Shown here: positions 33,628 through 45,508 of the stretch, in pieces
Layout: every line of letters begins with the position of its first letter
Numbering within the stretch: position 1 is the first letter of the stretch
Assembly: GCA_033032865.1 (NCBI GenBank)
Contig: JAWHQI010000201.1
Location: forward strand, 993,501-1,057,500
Direction: 5' to 3'
Length of the DNA: 64,000 nt
Origin: Dactylorhiza incarnata
Lineage: Eukaryota > Streptophyta > Magnoliopsida > Asparagales > Orchidaceae
The notes under the pieces: generated by a model
The model's database searches: none
Told to the model about the DNA's origin: nothing
Seen by the model: the letters and a program-made list of their open reading frames with translations, nothing else
Translations under genes and position numbers: made by a program

Positions 33628-34412
33628 TAGTTGTACATTTTTGTTTGTGCATTGAAGTGCGTGGAAGTAAAATTATTTGTGTTTTATTGTGCTCTTTACT
33701 TTACATATCTCTTGTATTTTTTATTAAAACATTTGTTTACTCTATTCAAAATACACTTATGTGCACATCATTATCTTCCATAACACTTCTTCTTATGACT
33801 ATTGGATCCTAATGCTAATTATATACTACTCTTTACTTATGAAATGCACTAGATAACCTAGCATGCTTTCTACAATGTTTGGTATGTTTTGAAATTGTGA
33901 ATTAAAGTAACATTGTAGTAATCTTTTTGATAACATTATTTCATGCTTGGTTACTATCAAACTTAAAGAATTTAATTGAAAAATGATTTACAAAAACATC
34001 TTCTTTATGAAATTTAACTTATATATCTTTTTATGGATCATCTTTACAATAAGATGTTTCTTGTATTTCTATAAGTCTTCCGCATCATCACTATATATTT
34101 CTACCTTGCGCTCGCATGCTTATATCAAAGTCTTAAATACCAAAATTCCTTTCTTTCAACAAATGGTAGACTTGCTTGGTAGATTTTATATTGGTTACTC
34201 TAAACATGAATATTTTATTTTTTGCTAAAAAACTCTGATTTATTTCTATGAAAATATTATTGCGCTAAAAATTCTGATTTATGAATGGATTTCAAAATAG
34301 CTATGTGAGTGGGTTCATAAATTCAAATAAAATATAAATCCATAGGCTATGTCATTAGATTTAAAACGCTCATATGTTTCCAATAATTATTATCCATGAC
34401 TTCATTTCTCAT

Positions 34413-34650
34413 CATAGCGGGGGCGTAGGGTTGTAGACATTAGATAACCTTTATCTCTAGTCATGTCTTATACCTAACCGGGGAGGGTTCCAGTGGGGCA
34501 TTGCGAGGCACTGGGGGGAAAGAGTGCTAGGTTTAGTTGTGTCTAGTGTTTGCATATGGGACTAACACGCCAACCTACGGCGTGTATGCAGCTCCTCATG
34601 CCCATCCGTCACTTAGTACGGGGCTAGGGTGTAGACATATTGTCTGGGTA
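34413..34650 (+). other. GC-richer island in copia-B interior
   Basis: About 240 bp with clear GC shift, bounded by near-identical TAGGGTTGTAGACAT (34,426) and TAGGGTGTAGACAT (34,625). No frame. Could be a structured RNA segment or a captured fragment. Function unknown. Confidence 0.45.
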
Positions 34651-35095
34651 GTTTAGTTACTTGGAAATCATTACATTTTGTTTATGCTACAAACTCTGAT
34701 TTATGAAAATGTTGTAATACTCAAACTCTGATCTATTTAAATGAAAAGTATTCTAAAACTCCTTATCATTTCCTTCTCTACAAGCTCGATCATGATTTTA
34801 TCTTCTTATCAACTTTTTTAGTGGTGTCTCCTTACCCGCTTTTGCTAATAACAAAAGGGGGAGAACTAACACGATAAATATTAATCTACTATCAAACTAT
34901 AATGCTTAATTAAGATGAAAGCTTACATATTAGGAGAGCATTCACTTAGGGGGAGCATGTATTTAGGGGGAGCAATTCTAAATGCTGAAAATCAATAATT
35001 ATTCTAAGTCATCACTCTCACAAACACACAAGTATGTTTCTTCATGCTTATATATATTAATGCTCTGATTTATCATTAATGGTTTTGTTATTATC

Positions 35096-35108
35096 AAAAG
35101 GGGGAGTT
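35096..35108 (+). other. Polypurine tract of copia-B
   Basis: AAAAGGGGGAGTT directly before the 3' LTR start TGTTGGAAC. Confidence 0.85.
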
Positions 35109-36548
35109 TGTTGGAACATGGTCTTCCGCATCTCCTAGGTTTGAGAATAACAAAACCTATGTGTATTTGATCTTGTGTGTTTAAGTGTGCAGGATAACAA
35201 AGTCCACATGACTCAAGGATTACATAAGAAGGTTACCCCCAAAGTTGAGCCATCAAATCCAAATCTTCCACTAGCGCTGGCGGTAGCACTAGCGCAGGCG
35301 CTAGCTGTCGTTCGACGAACTGTTAGCGGCTAATTCTATTCGTCGAATGTTCTCATGAACTCCCGATGAATATCGAGGAACACAGACAGAAGTCAAAAAG
35401 GCAGACTTGTGAAGGAAATTGTGCGGCTAAGTCAATTCGTCGAATGTTCTCGAGAACTCCCGACGAATTCCGATGAATGAAAACAGAAGACAGTACTCCC
35501 ACTAGCGCCGATGGTAGCACTTAGCGCCTGGCGCTAGCGATGATAGCGCAATTCCGGGAGCACATATGGAAGGAGATAGCGCCTGGCGGTAGCCGATAGC
35601 GTAGGCGGTAGCGACGCACGCAGAAGGGAAGGGAGAATTGTTTCCTCAGATTGAAGATTCTGCCGCGCAAAACATATCCTAATTTGTGATAGCGCGGGCG
35701 ATAGCGCAAAGCAATAGAGGAAGGCGGCCGACTTGCTTAAAATGAAGGATTCTCACGCGGAGAATATTTCCTAAACTAGGATAGCACCGGCGCTAGCGAT
35801 AGCGCAGGCGCTAGCTCCAAGGCTATAAAAAGGACCCCTTGGATCCGTCTTCTTCATCCTCTTATGATCCAGTATTCCAGAGCTTCGTGCCACAACAGAG
35901 AGAGGAAGGTTCAGAGAGATACTCCCACAAATCCATAAAGTCTTAAGGAGATCCGTGAAGAAGATTTCAACATGCGTCATCATCGTGACGAAAGACCGCA
36001 TCGACTACGATCATAATCCGCGTCTTCGTCTACTTCTCCATGAGATCCACATAGAGGGAGTTTTATATTATTGTCTTTTCATTTCATATCTTTTCTGCAA
36101 ACATTTAGTGAATTCACCTCGTGTTGGCGACTAGGTCTGGGTAGGACTTAGGGCAGAAATTTGCCTCGTGTTGGCGACTAGGTCTCGGGTGTAGGTCTAG
36201 GGGGTGCTCGAGGCCATATTCGGGGAAGAGTTGGCTAGAGCTGCTTGAGGCCGTATCCGGGGAAGGATCGGCTAAAGCCAACCGGTTCGTGAGGATACGA
36301 GTCGGTATAGAAAACAAAAAGAGTCTTTCTATTAGCTTTGATTTCTAGCTTCGATAAGAGATCAAGTTTTGTATTCATGCTTCTCAAGTTAATAAAATCA
36401 TGTCTTTACTTTTACTTCACTTGATTTTTCTTGATCTTCTCTAGTTTAATAATCAAAGCTTTTTCAAAGTTATTCAAAATATATTATAAGTTTTTAAAAC
36501 CCTTATTCACCCTCCCCCCCCCCTCTAAGGGCGCCTACCGATCCAATA
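35109..36548 (+). repeat. copia-B 3' LTR (1,440 bp)
   Basis: Same architecture as the 5' LTR, with the word array to about 35,815 and TATA at 35,824-35,831. Terminal CA is mutated to TA. Several array words differ from the 5' copy. Confidence 0.92.
35824..35831 (+). promoter_or_regulatory. TATA box of copia-B 3' LTR
   Basis: TATAAAAA in AAGGCTATAAAAAGGACC, unchanged from the 5' LTR. Confidence 0.7.
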
Positions 36549-39500
36549 CTATCCGTTCGCGATTCCGACGTCATTTGGACAGTTTTCACGTTTAAGTCAA
36601 ATTGGCCGTAAACGCTCCGGAGAGCGTAATTTGAGCAAACGAACTCGGAATCAACATTGGATCGTTCCGGTGGGTGCGTATTGGCGAGACGGTAATAACG
36701 AGCCCTCCTGAGAGAAATTCCGAGCTTCCTAAAGAAATCTACGCGCGTTTGGTTAAAATCCAATCAACCCTCCTAATCTAATAATAATAATAATAGTAAT
36801 AATAATATATAAATGTAAAAGTTAGGTTAGAAAACATACCTTACCCGATCTCCTCCTCCCTCCTGCTGCGACCTGACGGCAGAAACGAAAGCCAACCTCC
36901 CTCCTCTCCGATCCTTCTCCCCTCCGGCCAGCGCCGTCGCTCAGCATCCATGGCTGACCTTCAACTCCGATGCTCCAGATCGGATCAACTCTCCTCTCCT
37001 CCGAAACTCATTCGGCCGGCGATCTCCTCTCCGACATCTCTCTCTCTCCGGCGAGCTTTCGAGCCGCAACCTCTTACCTCCATTCCGTAGAGCTTTCACT
37101 CCGGCGAGCTCTCACTCCGACAGCAACCATCCACGACCTTCAACTACGATACTCCAGATCGGAACAACTCTCCTCTCCCTCCCACAGATCCGGCAAAATG
37201 ACGAGCTTCTACCATGAAACACTCCTACATGCTCCAAACCGAAATTCCTCTTCCCCCACCATACATTTCTCTAGCTTCCTCCGACGATCTCCAAACATCC
37301 GATTCAAAGAGGCCGACTCCTCTTCGATGACGTCCGACGAGATCCGGATCGGCGAGATCCGACCATGACCCAGAGCAACGAACAAACGCCGCATACGCGG
37401 CTATTGGGTAGCATGCATGGACACTCGGTGAGCTTCCTCCCCTCTCCCTTGGTGCTAGTTTCTTAGATCAAATTAGGCGAGATGTCCAACTCAATTGAGT
37501 TGATTTGAGAGCAAGTCATGGAGGGATGACTGAAATCTGTGTTTTGATTATTTATTCCGCTCACCTCCGGTCACCGATTCGCCGCCCGTCGATGCACCTC
37601 ATATACGATAAAGGGGCGGAGGTGTTGGTTGGTCGGATGGGAAATAAGGTGGCTGACGTGGGAGTGTTATTAGACTCCGGGTCGGGCAAATAACAGCCCC
37701 AGGCTTGAGGAAGAAGATGACCGGACGTTGTTCGATCAACACTTAGATCCGTGTAGTTTTTTATTAGTTATTGGTAAATAACCTGTTTAGTGCGTGGCGA
37801 GGTAGGCGTACAGATTCATAGTATTTTGGTGATTTACCCTGTTTGGTTTATCGGAAGCTGTTTGGAAGTGGTAGTTAAATATTTGATGACAATGTGGACA
37901 CCCCTCTTAAATTTCATAATTTTCGGATATGGGCTTGCTATGATTTGTCAATATTATGTTATAAAATTATTGTGCCGTAAAAAGTTATCATGATTATTCC
38001 GAATGAACTGAGATTTGGCGCAAACGCTCAAGATGCTAACCATGACATATAGTAGAAATTTTAGAGGTCTTGGGTTTGATATAGCCACTCGATTAATCAC
38101 TTGTTTGGTGACGCTCTAGGACAATAAGTATGTGCATGAAACTTTAGGCAAGTAGTGATTTGAACAGTGCTCCGATTTACATTATATGTAAAGGTTCTTA
38201 ATTTGATTCTAATATAACATTGGAGGTGATTGACCTAAATATTGGGGCAAATTATGTAATGAACCTAAAACTTGCTAATTGGAGGTCGTTTGTACATGTT
38301 CTCATGATGGTAAGACACGACTTGACAGTACTCGTAGAAATAGAATACTTAATCGTCTACTTCATGGTTGATTCTTCAATGATATGAGACTTGTAAATAT
38401 CAGTGTTTATGATCAACTTTTTATACACTCCTACCAGTCAACTAATGCTGACTATAAGACAAGCGAGTTGCCACTAATGTGGAGGATTATATTTATACGA
38501 GATCGGGATATGCACCTGGGGATCATACTGTTCGTGATGTGTCGTTAGATGAATAACTACATTGTAAAACCACTCTTTTTACCCAAGTGTTCGGATGTGA
38601 TGAACGATTGATGGCGTAGAATGAATTAACATTTAAATATATATGTTGACTCTAACAGGGTTGAGTAAGAAATAACCCTTGACTAAAAGTAGAGTTTAGT
38701 CATTGATCTTCGGTTTTGAGGACTTGATATTGGGCTCAAGTAGTCCTTAGGTTAGGTTCGTAGGAAGTGAAATCTCAGGACTTGTGTGTCTCACTGCTTA
38801 GAGTATGCTAACTCCCTACTGGTAGCATTGAGGGCTTGGTTTAGTGATTGGGATGGGTTGTCATCCTAAGTTAATGTGGTAAGGGACTCGGTTTGGAGCC
38901 CTTGCTTGCTTAAGAGCATGAGTTAGTCCTGCGAGCGGTAGGTTCGGGATATAAGGAAGAATTGAGTTAGCCCTGCTAGCGGTAGGCTCGGGATATAAGG
39001 AGGACTGGTCGAGTCCTCCGAGTCAAGAGTTTGGTGTTTCACTTAGAGGCATTGTTGTATCAAGTAGTACGCGGATACCCTGTGTGTTCTTAGGGGTGTA
39101 CAAAGGTCTAGGTTGGGTGGTGTTACACAAGCCTAGAAGTGGACAGCCCGGTCCACTGCCCTGTTGCCTCAACTGGGTACTTGAGCGGAGACTCGAATAG
39201 AGGGATAGAGGTGGTGCTTACCAGATAGTACGTGGATACCCTGTGTGTTCTTAGGGGCGTACGTAAGGTCTAGGTTGGGTGGTGTTGCACAAACCTAGAA
39301 GTGGACAGCCCGGTCCACTTCCCTGTTTGCCTCAACTGGGTACCTGAGTTGACACACTCGAGCAAAGGGAACTACAAAAGGTCTGTACGTACAGAGTCGT
39401 GTGCGTGAGTTGCATCATTGCATTGCACATCATGGCATGGCATACTTGCATAAAACAGAGACCTCATCGTATAAATTAGTATGGGCTCTTTTATACGATG

Positions 39501-40277
39501 AGTTTGCTTCTTGCCAGATCCCTTAGCTTATGTGTTTGTGTGTGTATACACATAAGTCAAGGTTACATTTCTAGCTGCTTAGACTCTTTTATAATTGCGG
39601 GCGTATACTCACTTTGACACTCGTTTATATACTGCTCGGTTTCATAGTTGTCCCTTGATTTATTATGATAGATTTGCTAGAAAGGTGCTTGATGTATATA
39701 TATACATGTTGTTAGCTATTGATATATACTGTTAGGTTAGTAATAACTCCTTGTCACCTGCATATTGTACTTACTGTTATATTGCAGCTTCTCTTTCTTT
39801 CCTCCCACACGGTTCCTAAGAGTCGCCGGGGTGAGAGGATGGGAAGCCACTTAGACTTTATGACTAACGGTTGTTACACCACTATTTTTAGGAGCACATC
39901 CAGCTGGAGCAGTACCGGACAGATCAGAGTGATAGGACTTGGAGACTTGTTGCATCTTTTGCAACAACACCTTCTGATACGGTTATGAGGGATTGTAGTT
40001 CTTATTGTAGACTTCCGCTATACCTTATTCTTGTATATTTGGGAGCTCTTTTTGCTTCCTGTCATTTATATATTTTGTAGACATTTATACTTTGTGAATC
40101 ATGGACTCTTGAAATATTAAATTTATTGATGGGTTGGCAAATGATATTGGTAATAGCCGGCAGAATAGGCGTCTTGTGGTACTTTTTAGCCCGTGTGCTG
40201 ACGCTACCGCAAGGCGGCTGTTCTGGGCATAAGACTTCCCTCGGCTGTGTTTTGTGTTCCGGGAGGGGGGTCTTACA
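36549..40277 (+). repeat. LARD 3' LTR, segment 3
   Basis: Begins with the second CTATC copy, collinear with about 9,893-13,655 of the 5' LTR, ends GTCTTACA at 40,277. It repeats the microsatellite, leader-like segment, direct repeats and hairpins of the 5' LTR. Confidence 0.93.
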
Positions 40278-40693
40278 CTTGGAGCTTGCTTTAGACCATA
40301 TTGTGCTTTGTCTAATCAATATACAAAAGAGGGAAAAGTTGGATTGATAAAACCTGGTGGTTGTTCAACATAAACCTCTTCTTGTAATTTCCCATTGAGA
40401 AAAGCACTCTTGACATCCATCTGGTATACCTTTATCTTCATGTGGGCGCCATATGCTAAGAACATTCTGATTGCCTCCAGTCTGGCTACTGGAGCAAATG
40501 TTTTGTTGAAATCAATGCCTTCCTCTTGCCTATACCCTTGGGACACAAGCCTAGCCTTGTTTCTGATGATGACCCCAGTTGAGTCCATTTTGTTCTTGAA
40601 CACCCACTTTGTTCCAATCACTAGGTAATTCTTTGGTCTCTCAACCAAAGTACAGACCTTGTTCCTTTTAAACTGGGTCAGTTCCTCTTGCAT
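40278..40693 (-). pseudogene. copia-A reverse transcriptase, N-terminal part
   Basis: Copia RT_2 start on the minus strand: [74 protein letters not shown]. The frame closes at 40,316, but the next frame continues toward QYGLKQAPS and is cut at 40,278 by the LARD. RT resumes at 9,360 with PRAWYET. Dead through frameshift and insertion. Confidence 0.9.
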
Positions 40694-40878
40694 AGCAGAT
40701 ATCTAGTGAGGGTCACTGTCTGCTTCTTCAAATTTCTTAGGTTCAAATTGTGACAGAAAACATTGCAGCATTGTCTCACAAGTTAGCTGTTTCCTGGCCT
40801 TTACTCTTGTTGTCAAATCTCCTATTACTTGAGTTGGAAGATGATCCTTTTGAGTCATCCTAGATCTTGTGGGATGAT

Positions 40879-42480
40879 CTAGGGGCAGTCTTCTTCCTGA
40901 GCTACTACCTGCTCAGAGACAGTAGGAGCTTCATCCTCATTCACTTGAATGGTGTCTATAACTGGTAGCTCGGGTGGTGCAGTCTTCTCTTCTTCTGCTG
41001 CATAATCATCATCTGAGTTAGTGTCAATGTCCTGTTTTCCCTTTTCCTGACACACAGATGAATGATCCACTATGCTCATCCTTTCCACTCGCACTGCTAG
41101 TTGCTCTTCTTCCTGCAGGATAGAACTGGTGGAAGTTTCCTTCCCCTTGTAAACCATGTTAGTTTCATCAAAAACTACATGCATTGACTCCCCAATTTTG
41201 AGAGAGCTTTTATTGAAACGCCTATAGGCCTTGCTTGATGAAGAGTATCCTAAGAATATTCCATCATCAGCCTTCTTGTCAAATTTGGCAAGATGGTTTT
41301 TCCCATTGTTAAGGATAAAGCAAGTACACCCAAAGATCCTAAAATTGGTGACTATGGATGCCTTTCCTTTCAGTAGCTCATAGGGAGTTTTCAACTTAAT
41401 CTTGTGGATGAGACTTCTATTCAGAATATAATTTGCAGTATTTACTGCCTCAGCCCAGAAGAACTTTGGCAAGTTAGATTCACCTAACAAGGTTCTTCCT
41501 GATTCAATTAGGGTTCTATTTTTCCTTTCAGCCACCCCATTTTGTTGGGGGGTTCTAGGAGAAAAAAAGCTTTGTCTGATGCCTTCATCCTCACAGAATC
41601 TACACATTTACGGATTCTCAAATTCAGTGCCATGATCACTTCTGATCACAGCAACCTGTGTATTAAGTTCAGATTGAATCTGTCTAATGAATCTTGAGAG
41701 GATCTTGAAGGTGTCTGACTTAGCTTTTAGAAAGAACACCCAGCTGAACCTAGAATAATAATCAACAATGACTAAAGTGTAGGAATTCCGTGCTATGCTT
41801 TGAGTGGAGATGGTACCAAACAGGTCCATGTGTAGCAGGAAAAGGGATCTAGGAGAATCATTCTTACCAATTGGTTTGAATGAAGCTTTGATCTGCTTCC
41901 CTAGTTGGCAGGCTCTACAGGGATGGTCATTATTAAATTTACCATTTGGTAAACCCCTGACTAGGTTTAGTTTGGAAAGTCCTATGCCACAACTCAGTAT
42001 TTTCTAACTGGGAATTAAACAAGTAGATCTCAGACTTTGTGTACTCAAAGTCTACCACATACACCTTACCTTTCCTGAGACCAGTCAAAACGGTTTCATC
42101 AGTCTTAGAACTAACTATATCACACAAAGACTTGTTGAATACAACTTTGTATTCACCATCACACAGCTGGCTAATGCTGATCAGATTATGTTGAAGTCCT
42201 TCAACATAAGCTACTTTAGCAAAGGAGATTTCTCCAATCCTGATCAAACATATCCTTTGGTTTGACCAGAGTGAGAGTTCCCAAAGATTACCTTGGGCCC
42301 TTCCTTGGCCTTGAAATTCTCCAGCAACTCTCTTGCTCCAGTTATATGCATGGAGCATCCACTGTCCAGATACCACTGCTGGTTTGTGGTTGAACAACAT
42401 TCCCTCAACACATCTAAATTAAACAGTAACACAGACCCTCTCATGCTGGGGTCTCTTACTTCTATCATCATATGGAGACA
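40879..42480 (-). pseudogene. copia-A protease and integrase region
   Basis: Protease motif YLDSGCSMHITG near 42,340-42,380, a pre-integrase segment (LQHNLISISQLCDGEY, LWHRTF) and the integrase core with VDYYSRFSWVFFLK, RSDHGTEFEN and PQQNGVAERKNRT, giving the D, D and E residues, followed by RIFGCTCF and the C-terminal linker to 40,879. Broken by a frameshift near 42,240, loss of frame around 41,939-41,830, and an in-frame TAA at 41,608 just before the segment carrying the DDE glutamate. Copia order (integrase before RT) is clear. Confidence 0.88.
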
Positions 42481-42544
42481 TGAAAGAATGAGATGATCTT
42501 CCATTGTTCCCCCTTTGGTGAAGAAGTGTTGCATTATTATGCCA

Positions 42545-44673
42545 GCAATACTTTGCACTATGTCCTAATTTAGAACAGCAGGAACATCTAAGCACAAAAG
42601 CAACAGAAGTTTTTGAAGTTTTGAGATTCTATGCAGAAATTATGCGTCGAGAAGAAATCGACGCAGTTCTAGATTTGCGTAGAGTGAAATTCGACGTACC
42701 TATATAGTACCGTCGATAATCATTCGAAGTATGGTATTGGTTGCGTCGAGAGAAATTCGACGCACCCACATAGCTGCTTCGAGATGATGTCTACGCACAT
42801 GTTGGAGTCCGTCGAGATGTATTCGACGCATCCCAAAGATTGCGTCGAGTTCTATTCGACGTATGATTCATATCATTCATGGCTTGTGATTTTGAGTTTT
42901 CAACTTTCTTATACAAGTGTATTTCTGAACTTAATTTGTCATTCTTGATCATTAAATCATGTCTAGCTTTATTGTAGGCATTTGTGTTATTTTTAAGAGT
43001 CAAGATTACAGAATCAATATGGGCTTGGTAGTCATTTCTATACTCCTCAAAAGTTTCATCCATCTCTTCTATTTCATTTTTATAACTTCTGCATGTTGCA
43101 CATTCATTCTCCACAGGGAGATCTAAATTTTCTAGGGGCAGTTTACATAGGATTCCAGATTCATCACTAGAGTTTACCCTATTAAATGTGGTGATTTTGT
43201 TAGGGTTATTTATATCATGTTCTCCACATGATTCTAATAAATTATCAAGCCTAGATCTAACAGATTTGCTTGGTCTGTCACAAACAAGTTTACTTGTGAG
43301 TGATTTTGATTCATGATAAAGATGATCAAACCTCTTAGAGAGATTTTGTGAGATCTCTTTTATCTTTTAGCTCCTTCCATTGAGGGAGTCTTCAAAGGCC
43401 TTTGCTTTTGAGAGTTCTTTTCTTCGGTCTAAATTTTGATTATCTAAGAGATTTATTTCTTCTTCTTTCCTAAACAATTCACATTTTAGATTATTGTTAA
43501 CTGAGGATAAATGATCTAAACTAATAGCTTTTATTTCTGACTTGATCATTAAAAGTTCCTTTTGATTGTCAATATAGTCTTGGCAGAATTCTTTAAAATA
43601 TTTTTTAAAATATTTTGAAGAAAAGTCAAAATCTTCAAAGATGTTTACCTCAAATTTATTAGTGGAATCTTCCAAAGCCATTATGCAGGCTTCTTCTGGT
43701 CCACTATCATCACCATCTTCTGATGACGAGGAGCTTGATTTAGAACAGAATCACTCCAGGTCTCAGCTGAGAGACCTTTTTCTCCTTTCTTATCCTTTCT
43801 CATGAATGATTTCTTCCTGTGCTCCTTCTTCTGCTTGTTTTTCTTGTCTTCCTCGGGACATTCAGTAGAAAAGTGTCCTGGTTTCCTGCAAGAAAAAGAG
43901 ATTATCTCATGTTTAGGAGTTTTATCATACCACGGCTTGCTTGAACTTCTCTCTCTTCTTCTGGAATCTTCTGTCCTGCCCCACTTCTTGAACCTACTAG
44001 CCAAGAGATTAAACATTTCTTCTTCAGTAGTGCAGGACTCTGCTTCTGCACTTTTTAGTGCAATAGTCCTCTCTTTGGAAGTAGGTGTCCTTTCTTGGGC
44101 TTCTGACTCAGCCCTACTTTTCAGTAGGAGCTCATAAGACTTGAGCTTTCCTTAGAGAGCATCAGTAGAAATCTCCCCGAGGCATCTAGAATCCCTGATA
44201 GCCCAGATTCTAGTGTCTCATGTGCTAGGGAAGCACATGAGGAGCTTGTCATTAATCTCTGTCAAAGAGATGTCCTTGTCAAGCCCTCTCAGCTCATTTA
44301 TGATGAGGCTGAATCTGTCATACATTTCTGTAATGCTTTCAACAGCCTTTTTCTTAAAATTCTCATATTGAGATATGAGAAGAGCCTTTTTGTCTTTCCT
44401 CTCATCAGAACTTCCTTCAACTAGTCTGGAGAGAGATTCCCAGATCTCCTTTGCAGAGTTGCAGTCAACAACTTTCTGAAATATGTCATCAGACATGGTT
44501 GAGACCAATATGTTCATGGCCTTGGCATCACATGCCTTGACCTTCTTCTCATCCTCAATCCTTTCAGCTCTGGGAACTGAGGTTTGTATGACCTTTCTAG
44601 TGGAGCCTTTCCTTATTGGCGCTGGGGGACCTGTGAGGATGACATTGAAAATTTCCTCATCAATAGAGTTCAT
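42545..44673 (-). pseudogene. copia-A gag with two CCHC motifs and coiled coil
   Basis: Starts at ATG 44,673. A UBN2-type gag domain (DIFQKVVDCNSAKEIWESL, LLISQYENFKKK, NELRGLDKD) runs to a stop at 44,218. A first zinc knuckle (SFSCRKPGHFSTEC, 43,900 region) has lost its first Cys. Then an acidic linker, a coiled coil (43,681-43,367 and 43,114-42,791), and a second, intact CX2CX4HX4C knuckle (CSCCSKLGHSAKYC, 42,545-42,586). The N-terminal gag start is missing compared with full SIRE gags. Several frameshifts and stops. Gag would package the element RNA. Confidence 0.82.
42636..42866. repeat. TCGACG palindrome cluster inside copia-A gag
   Basis: Inverted pairs of 6-8 bp: GCGTCGAGAAGAAATCGACGC, TGCGTCGAGAGAAATTCGACGC and CGTCGAGATGTATTCGACG forms, five in 230 bp, overlapping the end of the gag coiled-coil frame (so partly coding). 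Confidence 0.8.
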
Positions 44674-44731
44674 ATATTATTTTATTCTAGCCTTCTAGAG
44701 TGTAAGCTTATTCAGATTACACACCGGAGGT

Positions 44732-45326
44732 TGTTAAAATTTTTTTTATTTGAATCGTTTAGGAGTAAGCAGGAGTTGCATCAACTGAGTTATAGCCAAG
44801 CAACCACAATGCCACACAGCAACACAATAGTCTTTATTGAATCACAAAACTTGATTACAGTGCGAGGTATACATGTCGAGACATGATTCATAAGAATCAC
44901 GAAGGAGAGAAGAACAAAACACACCAAAAACACAAATCTGGCGACCTGACAAGCAGAGATCGCACATACTGCTGCACTCCAAAGACCGCCCGGCTTGACC
45001 TGAGACCACACGAACAGAATACAGGCAAGATGACCTGCACTGTAAGACCGCCACATCAGACCGCACGAACTGGAGCTTATTGAACTGAACAGAGAACAGA
45101 TGTTGTCCTCAGACCGCAACTCGGACCACCTAACCACAGAAGGTCGCCTGATCGCTGAGCTCGCTGCGAATAGCACAAGAACAACATAAACCAGATCGTA
45201 GACAAGCCGCTACCGAGCTATTTATTCAAGCCACTGGGAATTTACCAAGTAAGGAGACCGCAACCTGCTGACCGCAAACCTGCGAACACAATAAACAGTC
45301 AACTCGCTTCCGAGACCGCCCCACCT
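44732..45326 (-). mobile_element. Solo-LTR-like sequence split by Tat-1 (other part 58,849-58,871)
   Basis: With Tat-1 removed, about 616 bp begin TGTTTTGTGCGG on the minus strand at 58,871 and end TTTTAACA at 44,732. It has GCGGTC words, a TATA-like GAATAAATAG (about 45,217-45,230) and an AATAAA signal near 44,838, so it looks like an LTR. I found no direct target duplication (flanks AGGT and ACCT are inverted), so it could instead be a leader of the neighbouring copia. Identity uncertain. Confidence 0.4.
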
Positions 45327-45508
45327 TGTTTACCCGAAAAACCGCTTCTCGGGTTGGATCATTCTCGGACCGGGCGAACTGCTGGGTCAGGCCGCTGGGT
45401 TCCAGGATCAGTGGCTCTCAGCTCAAGGTAAACCAGGCCGGGTGGTCTGATGTCATTTTCGGACCGCCCCCAAGAGTGAAGGTCGTCAAGGGCCAAAGCA
45501 AGAAGTCT

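Larger units (their letters stand above)
31746..35095 (+). other. copia-B long non-coding region
   Basis: 3.35 kb, AT-rich, no protein frame of note. It contains one LTR-type word pair (32,494-32,531), twin hairpins (33,391-33,445 and 33,567-33,627), a GC-richer island (34,413-34,650) and several PPT-like GGGGGAG tracts (34,855-34,980). Confidence 0.7.
28750..36548 (+). mobile_element. copia-B: SIRE-like, gag-only non-autonomous element
   Basis: LTRs 28,750-30,205 and 35,109-36,548 start TGTTGGAACATGG. The left one ends CCAACA and the right one CCAATA (mutated end). The target duplication is CTATC. A tRNA-Met primer site and a PPT are present. The interior holds a gag-like frame with two stop codons and then 3.4 kb without any protease, integrase or RT. 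It needs pol from a full SIRE/Maximus relative. The LTRs differ at many sites (including a deletion near 35,690), so it is older than the Athila. Confidence 0.93.
9361..40277 (+). mobile_element. LARD (large retrotransposon derivative) with two nested elements in its 3' LTR
   Basis: Two copies of a 4.3 kb repeat starting TGTAACATCCC and ending GTCTTACA flank a 4.0 kb interior with no gag or pol. The target duplication is CTTGG (9,356-9,360 and 40,278-40,282). A tRNA-Met primer site follows the 5' LTR. The interior ends with TTTCGGGGACGAAA, a signature seen before the 3' LTR of plant chromoviruses (Tekay/Del type), which suggests the partner that mobilises it. The 3' LTR is split by Athila (17,934-28,529) and copia-B (28,750-36,548). 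Removing these and one copy of each target duplication leaves about 4,257 bp, against 4,295 bp for the 5' LTR. The insertion cuts the copia-A RT just before its YVDD. Confidence 0.92.

Noticed and set aside
44790..45176. 128-residue minus-strand ORF with hydrophobic stretches
   Set aside because: Lies in the solo-LTR-like sequence, starts in repeat words, has no homology I recognise and is crossed by overlapping frames.
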